DNA of 64,000 nt from Streptomyces sp. TS71-3. Its GTDB lineage: Bacteria; Actinomycetota; Actinomycetes; Streptomycetales; Streptomycetaceae. The notes beneath the pieces were generated by a model that was not told the DNA's origin, made no database searches, and worked only from the letters and a program-made list of their open reading frames with translations. A program made the position numbers and the translations under genes. The stretch lies in contig NZ_BNEL01000001.1 in NCBI RefSeq assembly GCF_018327685.1, forward strand, positions 2,418,001 to 2,482,000. The letters run 5' to 3'. Position 1 is the stretch's first letter; each line of letters starts with the position of its first letter. Positions 60,280 to 64,000 of this stretch are shown piece after piece.

Positions 60280-61536
60280 ATGGACGACGAGGGACAGCGG
60301 GAGCGGCGGGAACACCCGGAGGACCGGGGACACCGGGAGGACCGGCCGGGCGGTGGCGGTGGGCGGGAGCGGGAGCACGCGGGTGCGGCGGCCGGTTCGG
60401 CGGGTGCGTCCGGCGAACCGCTCGCCGGGTTCACCGTCGGGGTGACCGCCGCCCGGCGCGCAGAGGAGCTGGGGACGCTGCTGCAACGCCGGGGAGCCGC
60501 CGTGCTGCACGCCCCCGCGCTGCGGATCGTGCCGCTCGCCGACGACGCGGACCTGCTCACCGCCACCAAGGACCTGATCGACCGCGCGCCGGACGTGGTG
60601 ATCGCGACGACCGCCATCGGCTTCCGCGGCTGGGTGGAGGCCGCCGACGGCTGGGGGCTCGGCGAGGGCCTGCTCGACCGGCTGCGCGGTGTCGAACTGC
60701 TGGCTCGCGGGCCCAAGGTCAAGGGCGCGGTACGGGCCGTCGGGCTGACGGAGGAGTGGTCGCCGGCGTCCGAGTCGATGGCCGAGGTGCTCGACCGGCT
60801 GCTCGCGCAGGGCGTCGAGGGGCGGCGCATCGCCGTCCAGCTGCACGGGGAGCCGCTGCCCGGCTTCGTCGAGTCGCTGCGGGCCGGGGGAGCGGAGGTC
60901 GTCGGGGTGCCGGTGTACCGGTGGATGCCGCCCGCCGACCTCGCGCCGGTCGACCGGCTGCTGGACGCGACGGTCGCCCGCGGGGTGGACGCGCTCACGT
61001 TCACCAGCGCCCCCGCCGCGGCGTCGCTGCTGCGGCGCGCGGAGGACCGGGGCATGCTGCCCGCGGTGCTCGACGCGCTCGGGCACGACGTGCTGGCCGC
61101 CTGCGTGGGGCCGGTCACCGCGACGCCCCTGCAGGCCCACGGCGTGGACACCGTCCAGCCCGACCGCTTCCGGCTCGGTCCGCTCGTCCAGCTCCTCTGC
61201 CAGGAACTCCCGGCCCGGGTCCGGGCACTGCCCGTCGCCGGGCACCGCCTGGAGATCCGCGGCCACGCGGTGCTGGTCGACGGCGTCCTGCGCCCCGTGC
61301 CGCCCGCCGGGATGGCCCTCCTGCGCGCCCTGGCCCGGCGGCCAGGGTGGGTGGTCGGACGGGCGGACCTGCTCCGGGCACTTCCCGGCGCGGGCCGCGA
61401 CGAACACGCGGTGGAAACGGCGATGACCCGGCTGCGGGCGGCTCTGGGCGCGCCCCGGCTCATCCAGACGGTGGTCAAGCGGGGGTATCGGCTGGCGCTG
61501 GATCCGGCTACGGACGCGAAGTACGCGGACGCGTAG
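60280..61536 (+). CDS. nnaR: NnaR: HemD-like domain fused to winged-helix regulator of nitrate assimilation
   Basis: A 418-residue two-domain protein. Residues about 55-300 are uroporphyrinogen-III-synthase-like (FTVGVTAARRAEELGTLLQR, VVIATTAIGFRGWVEAADG, VDALTFTSAPAAASLLRRAE). Residues about 315-405 are an OmpR/PhoB-type winged helix (RGHAVLVDGVLRPVPPAGMA, GWVVGRADLLRAL, VETAMTRLRAALGAPRLIQT, VVKRGYRLAL). This fusion and its place after narK identify NnaR, a GlnR co-activator in S. coelicolor, rather than a haem enzyme. The Glu/Arg/Gly-rich N-terminus is probably disordered. The start ATG 60280 has GAGAGG just upstream; an in-frame ATG at 60169 exists. Confidence 0.92.
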   Translation: MDDEGQRERREHPEDRGHREDRPGGGGGREREHAGAAAGSAGASGEPLAGFTVGVTAARRAEELGTLLQRRGAAVLHAPALRIVPLADDADLLTATKDLIDRAPDVVIATTAIGFRGWVEAADGWGLGEGLLDRLRGVELLARGPKVKGAVRAVGLTEEWSPASESMAEVLDRLLAQGVEGRRIAVQLHGEPLPGFVESLRAGGAEVVGVPVYRWMPPADLAPVDRLLDATVARGVDALTFTSAPAAASLLRRAEDRGMLPAVLDALGHDVLAACVGPVTATPLQAHGVDTVQPDRFRLGPLVQLLCQELPARVRALPVAGHRLEIRGHAVLVDGVLRPVPPAGMALLRALARRPGWVVGRADLLRALPGAGRDEHAVETAMTRLRAALGAPRLIQTVVKRGYRLALDPATDAKYADA

Positions 61537-62138
61537 TTCGCCGGGCGCCTCGGGTGGGGGGTGCTTCTGTGCTTTGGCGTGTGCGGGTTCGCTGTGGCTG
61601 GTTGCGCCCACGCGGCGGAGCCGCACATCGACAGAGCCCCGCGCCCCTTTCGGGGCGCCATCTGTTCTCGCGCGGCGAGGTGCGTTGGCGTGTGCAGCGC
61701 CTTTGTGGCTGGGGCGCCTTCTGTTTCGTTGTGGGTGCGGGGCCGCGGGGGGATGTACTCCCCCAGCGCTCAAGGGCCTGGGAGGTGCCCCCACGGTCCG
61801 GCGCCCCTCTGTTGTCCGGATGGGATCTGTGGGCCCGGCGCCGGCCTCCCCCAGTGCCTTGAGGGCCTGGGAGGTACCCCCAGCGCGCACATCCCCCCAC
61901 GTCCCCTCCCGTCTCGTGCGCGGCTGCCGGCCGGTGGGGGCGGGGTCTCGTGACGGTGGCACACGGAAGCGCCGACTGATCGCCGTGTGGCGGGAACTCG
62001 CGAACGTCGTGTGAAGGGGAGGGGAGCCGGTGGCGTCCAGTGGCTCTCCAGGCCGTACGCCGCCTTCCGGGCGGGCGCTCGGGCGGGCACTGTAGATGGG
62101 AGGCCATACACCCTGACCCACAAGGCGGTGACAGGCTC
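61537..62138. repeat. Intergenic region of dispersed repeats after nnaR
   Basis: No gene in about 600 bases. Elements: GTGGCTGGTTGCGCCCACGC... (61594-61647, paired with 58547), a hairpin GCGCCCC/GGGGCGC (61641-61658) that may terminate nnaR, and two TCCCCCAG...GGGAGGTRCCCCCA elements (61759-61796 and 61847-61883) related to those at 50546 and 50749. The promoter of the CGNR gene should lie at about 62060-62138. Confidence 0.7.
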
Positions 62139-62759
62139 ATGTCAGCGGGCGCGCTTGATACGGCCACGGCAACCCCCGAGTTCCGGTTCGACGCCGGGCG
62201 GATCTCCCTGGATCTGCTGGCGACCGCGCACCCCGCCGAACGTCTGGACTCCGTCCCACGCCTGCGGAGCTGGTGCACCGGCGAGGGCCTGGTCCCGCCC
62301 GCGGCGGTGGCCGCGGTGCCCGGCGGCGCCGTGCTGCCGGGCGCCGACGCGCTCTGGCTGGTCGCCTTCCGGGAGCTGCGCGGGCACATCGGGAGCCTGG
62401 TGCGGGGCGAGTTGGACGGGCGGCCCGCGCAGGGCGCCCTGGAGTGCGTCAACGCGCTGGCGCGCGAGGCACCGCCCGCGCCCCGGGCCGTGCGGAGCGG
62501 CGACGGCACCCTCGTCCGCGCCCTGCACGCCGACCCCGGCTGCAACGCCCTGCTGGCCCTGCTCGCCCGGGACGCCGTCGACCTGCTCACCGACCCGGCG
62601 GCCCGCAGCCGCCTGCGGCGGTGCGAGGGCGACAACTGCCCGCTCATCTACCTCGACACCTCCCGCGGCCGGCGCCGCCGCTGGTGCTCCAGCGGGGCCT
62701 GCGGCAACCGGGAGCGGGTCGCCCGCCACCGGCGGCGGGCGGCACTGGCCCGCGTGTAG
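62139..62759 (+). CDS. CGNR zinc-finger protein (ABATE domain), putative regulator
   Basis: A 206-residue protein with an N-terminal ABATE domain (FRFDAGRISLDLLATAHPAE, RLRSWCTGEGL) and a C-terminal CGNR zinc finger. In the finger, CEGDNCPLIYLDTSRGRRRR is followed by WCSSGACGNRERVARHRRR, giving Cys ligands near 162, 167, 184 and 188. The family is thought to be DNA-binding stress or ligand-responsive regulators in actinobacteria; targets are unknown. The ATG at 62139 follows AGGCGGTGACAGG. An in-frame ATG at 62040 would add 33 residues of unrelated sequence. It is convergent with the TetR gene. Confidence 0.9.
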   Translation: MSAGALDTATATPEFRFDAGRISLDLLATAHPAERLDSVPRLRSWCTGEGLVPPAAVAAVPGGAVLPGADALWLVAFRELRGHIGSLVRGELDGRPAQGALECVNALAREAPPAPRAVRSGDGTLVRALHADPGCNALLALLARDAVDLLTDPAARSRLRRCEGDNCPLIYLDTSRGRRRRWCSSGACGNRERVARHRRRAALARV

Positions 62760-62841
62760 CGCCCCGTCCGGTTGGGCCGGTCGGTCAGTCCGGGTGCGGG
62801 TCGCGCACGGCGGGTCGCGGTCGGCCAGTCGGGTTCGGGCG

Positions 62842-63462
62842 TCAGTCCGCGTTCGGGGCGCGGCGGCGTACCAGCGGCAGGTACACCTCGTCGACGATCT
62901 CGACGAGGACGTCGTCGGGGGCGCTCGGTACGCCGCGTACCACGAACTCGTTGCGCAGCAGGACCACGGCGACCGTCGCGACCCGGGGGTGGAGCGCCTC
63001 GGGCGAGGCCTCGCCGCGCGCGACCGCGCGTCCCAGCACGGTCAGCCAGGGGGCCGCCGCCGCGTCCGGTGACTGGTCCGGCAGTCGCGCGACGAGTTCC
63101 GCCGCCCCGCCGGCCGCGGCGAACAGCTCGCGCAGGATCCCGCCGAGCGGAGAGCCCCAGTGCCGGTTCGCCCGGCGCAGCAGCTCCAGGGCGTCCTCGC
63201 GCAGCTCGCCGGTGTCGGGCGGCCGTACCGCGGTGGCCAGCCGGCGGTAGGCGGCGATGCCGAGGGGCAGGCGGCCCGGCCAGCGGCGGTAGATGGCGTT
63301 CTTGTTGGTGCCGGCGCGGGCGGCGACCCTGTCCATCGTGAGCCCGGCGTACCCGGACTCCGAGAGCTCGTCGGCGGCGGCGCGCAGGATCGCGTCCTCC
63401 AGGGCGGCACCGCGGCGCCGCGTCCGCCCCGCTCCCGTACCGCTGGTCGAATCCGCTGCCAT
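62842..63462 (-). CDS. TetR-family transcriptional regulator
   Basis: A 206-residue TetR protein with the DNA-binding segment GYAGLTMDRVAARAGTNKNA then IYRRWPGRLPLGIAAYRRL. The C-terminal domain (LLRRANRHWGSPLGGILREL, LLRNEFVVRGVPSAPDDV) is of the TetR_C-type helical ligand-binding class. The ATG at 63462 has GGAAGG upstream; an in-frame upstream extension to 63645 is unlikely. The target is unclear; the divergent gene is the partial frame at 63802, about 340 bp away. Confidence 0.92.
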   Translation of the reverse strand: MAADSTSGTGAGRTRRRGAALEDAILRAAADELSESGYAGLTMDRVAARAGTNKNAIYRRWPGRLPLGIAAYRRLATAVRPPDTGELREDALELLRRANRHWGSPLGGILRELFAAAGGAAELVARLPDQSPDAAAAPWLTVLGRAVARGEASPEALHPRVATVAVVLLRNEFVVRGVPSAPDDVLVEIVDEVYLPLVRRRAPNAD

Positions 63463-63801
63463 GGCACCTTCCCGTGAGCGCCACTGATCGTACCGTCGGC
63501 TCACCGGCCGGCTCCGGTGTCGCGCACAGCGTGCAAGGGTCCGCCGGATCGCTGCCGCGGCCGTCCCCGGAGTTGTGAGTTGCAGCACACAACGGAGCCA
63601 GGGAAGGCGATCCGAGCCCCGTTTCGCGCGCCCCGCGTCGCCCACGGCACCGGATCAAACACCCACCGAACACCCCCTAGCACTCCAAGTAGCCGAAGCG
63701 CGGCGATCGGTGCCGACCGGTGTCGAACTGTGCTGAACAGACCCCAGGTCCCGTGCGTATGAGCTGTGGGATGGCAGGGCCACGGGACATCGGAGGCGTG
63801 G
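63463..63801. promoter_or_regulatory. Divergent region with inverted repeats
   Basis: No gene seen. GTTGTG (63572-63577) and CACAAC (63588-63593) form a 22-bp interrupted palindrome, a TetR-operator-sized site. GTCCCGTG (63748-63755) and CACGGGAC (63781-63788) form an 8-bp inverted repeat just before the 63802 start. Either could be a regulator site. Confidence 0.45.
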
Positions 63802-64000
63802 GTGCGCAAGGATCTGGTCGTGGCCGACGAACGCCCGCACAGCCCACCGACCCCGCCGAACCAGGCCGGGGCGCCCGGCATGCCCGGCGCCCGGGCGCCC
63901 GGGGCGGTTCCCTCCCCGGGCCGCGCCGAGGGCCGGGGCGGCGCCCGCGTGCCCGCTCCCGCCCACCCGCCGGATCCGCGGGCCCCGCAGGGGCGCGGTG
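63802..64000 (+). CDS. Hypothetical protein, 3' end beyond window
   Basis: From GTG 63802 (GGAGG six to seven bases upstream) the frame is open to the window edge, 66 codons. It begins VRKDLVVADERPHSPPTPPN and continues as Pro/Gly/Ala/Arg-rich, probably disordered, sequence. No domain is visible in the part present, so the function cannot be assigned. Pro-rich N-termini of this kind occur on Streptomyces membrane and regulatory proteins. Confidence 0.5.
   Translation, partial: MRKDLVVADERPHSPPTPPNQAGAPGMPGARAPGAVPSPGRAEGRGGARVPAPAHPPDPRAPQGRG

Noticed and set aside
57763..62121. Minus-strand open frame of 1452 codons
   Set aside because: It is antisense to narK, nnaR and the third LLM gene, which all have strong family motifs; the frame has no recognisable domain.
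63980..64000. Another copy of repeat family A at the right edge
   Set aside because: CAGGGGCGCGGTG resembles the start of the element but diverges at once and lies inside an open reading frame.

Overview
The window is very GC-rich, with high third-position GC, GTG/TTG starts, many leaderless-looking promoters and long actinobacterial-style low-complexity linkers. These features, together with the gene content and order, point to a Streptomyces chromosome. The stretch serine/threonine kinase pair - prfB - ftsE - ftsX - S41 protease - smpB - ssrA, and the pair narK - nnaR, match from memory a conserved core block of S. coelicolor (about SCO2958 to SCO2983). The window therefore looks like core chromosome carrying accessory inserts.

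Layout. 1-5096: two tandem glycosyltransferase / CDP-glycerol-phosphotransferase genes for a wall teichoic-acid-like polymer; the first runs off the left edge. 5405-8716: a frameshifted methyltransferase, a MarR regulator with a divergent short-chain dehydrogenase sharing an operator, and a PhzF-like enzyme. 8833-9271: an orphan Phd-type antitoxin remnant. 9337-13118: an ABC sugar importer (binding protein and two permeases, no ATPase). 13702-14890: two small accessory genes with similar C-termini. 15238-23670: a giant FHA/EccC-like protein divergent from two membrane-anchored Ser/Thr kinases (pkaA- and pkaB-like). 23858-31054: core translation, division and ribosome-rescue genes (prfB, a sortase-anchored surface protein, ftsE, ftsX, an S41 protease, smpB, ssrA). 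31359-35699: a PBP4-type carboxypeptidase, then a HEAT-repeat protein with a DUF7019-like partner. 35993-46079: a glycan-utilisation locus (GH3, LacI regulator, GH31 alpha-xylosidase, two permeases, binding protein) with three matching LacI-type operators.

46138-58326 looks like accessory DNA. It holds a RelE-like cassette, an NmrA/TetR divergent pair with twin operators, a propeller-like repeat protein, an MFS exporter, an HpnR-like B12 radical-SAM enzyme, and three LLM flavin monooxygenases behind a Cys-containing leader peptide, which suggests organosulfur scavenging. 58744-61536 returns to the core with narK and nnaR (nitrate assimilation). The right end has a CGNR zinc-finger regulator, a TetR regulator and a gene cut by the window edge.

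Intergenic regions in the right half carry several families of dispersed repeats, each present two or more times here. Neither sugar ABC system encodes its own ATPase, which fits the Streptomyces use of a shared ATPase (MsiK) encoded elsewhere. No rRNA, tRNA, CRISPR array, insertion sequence or prophage was recognised.
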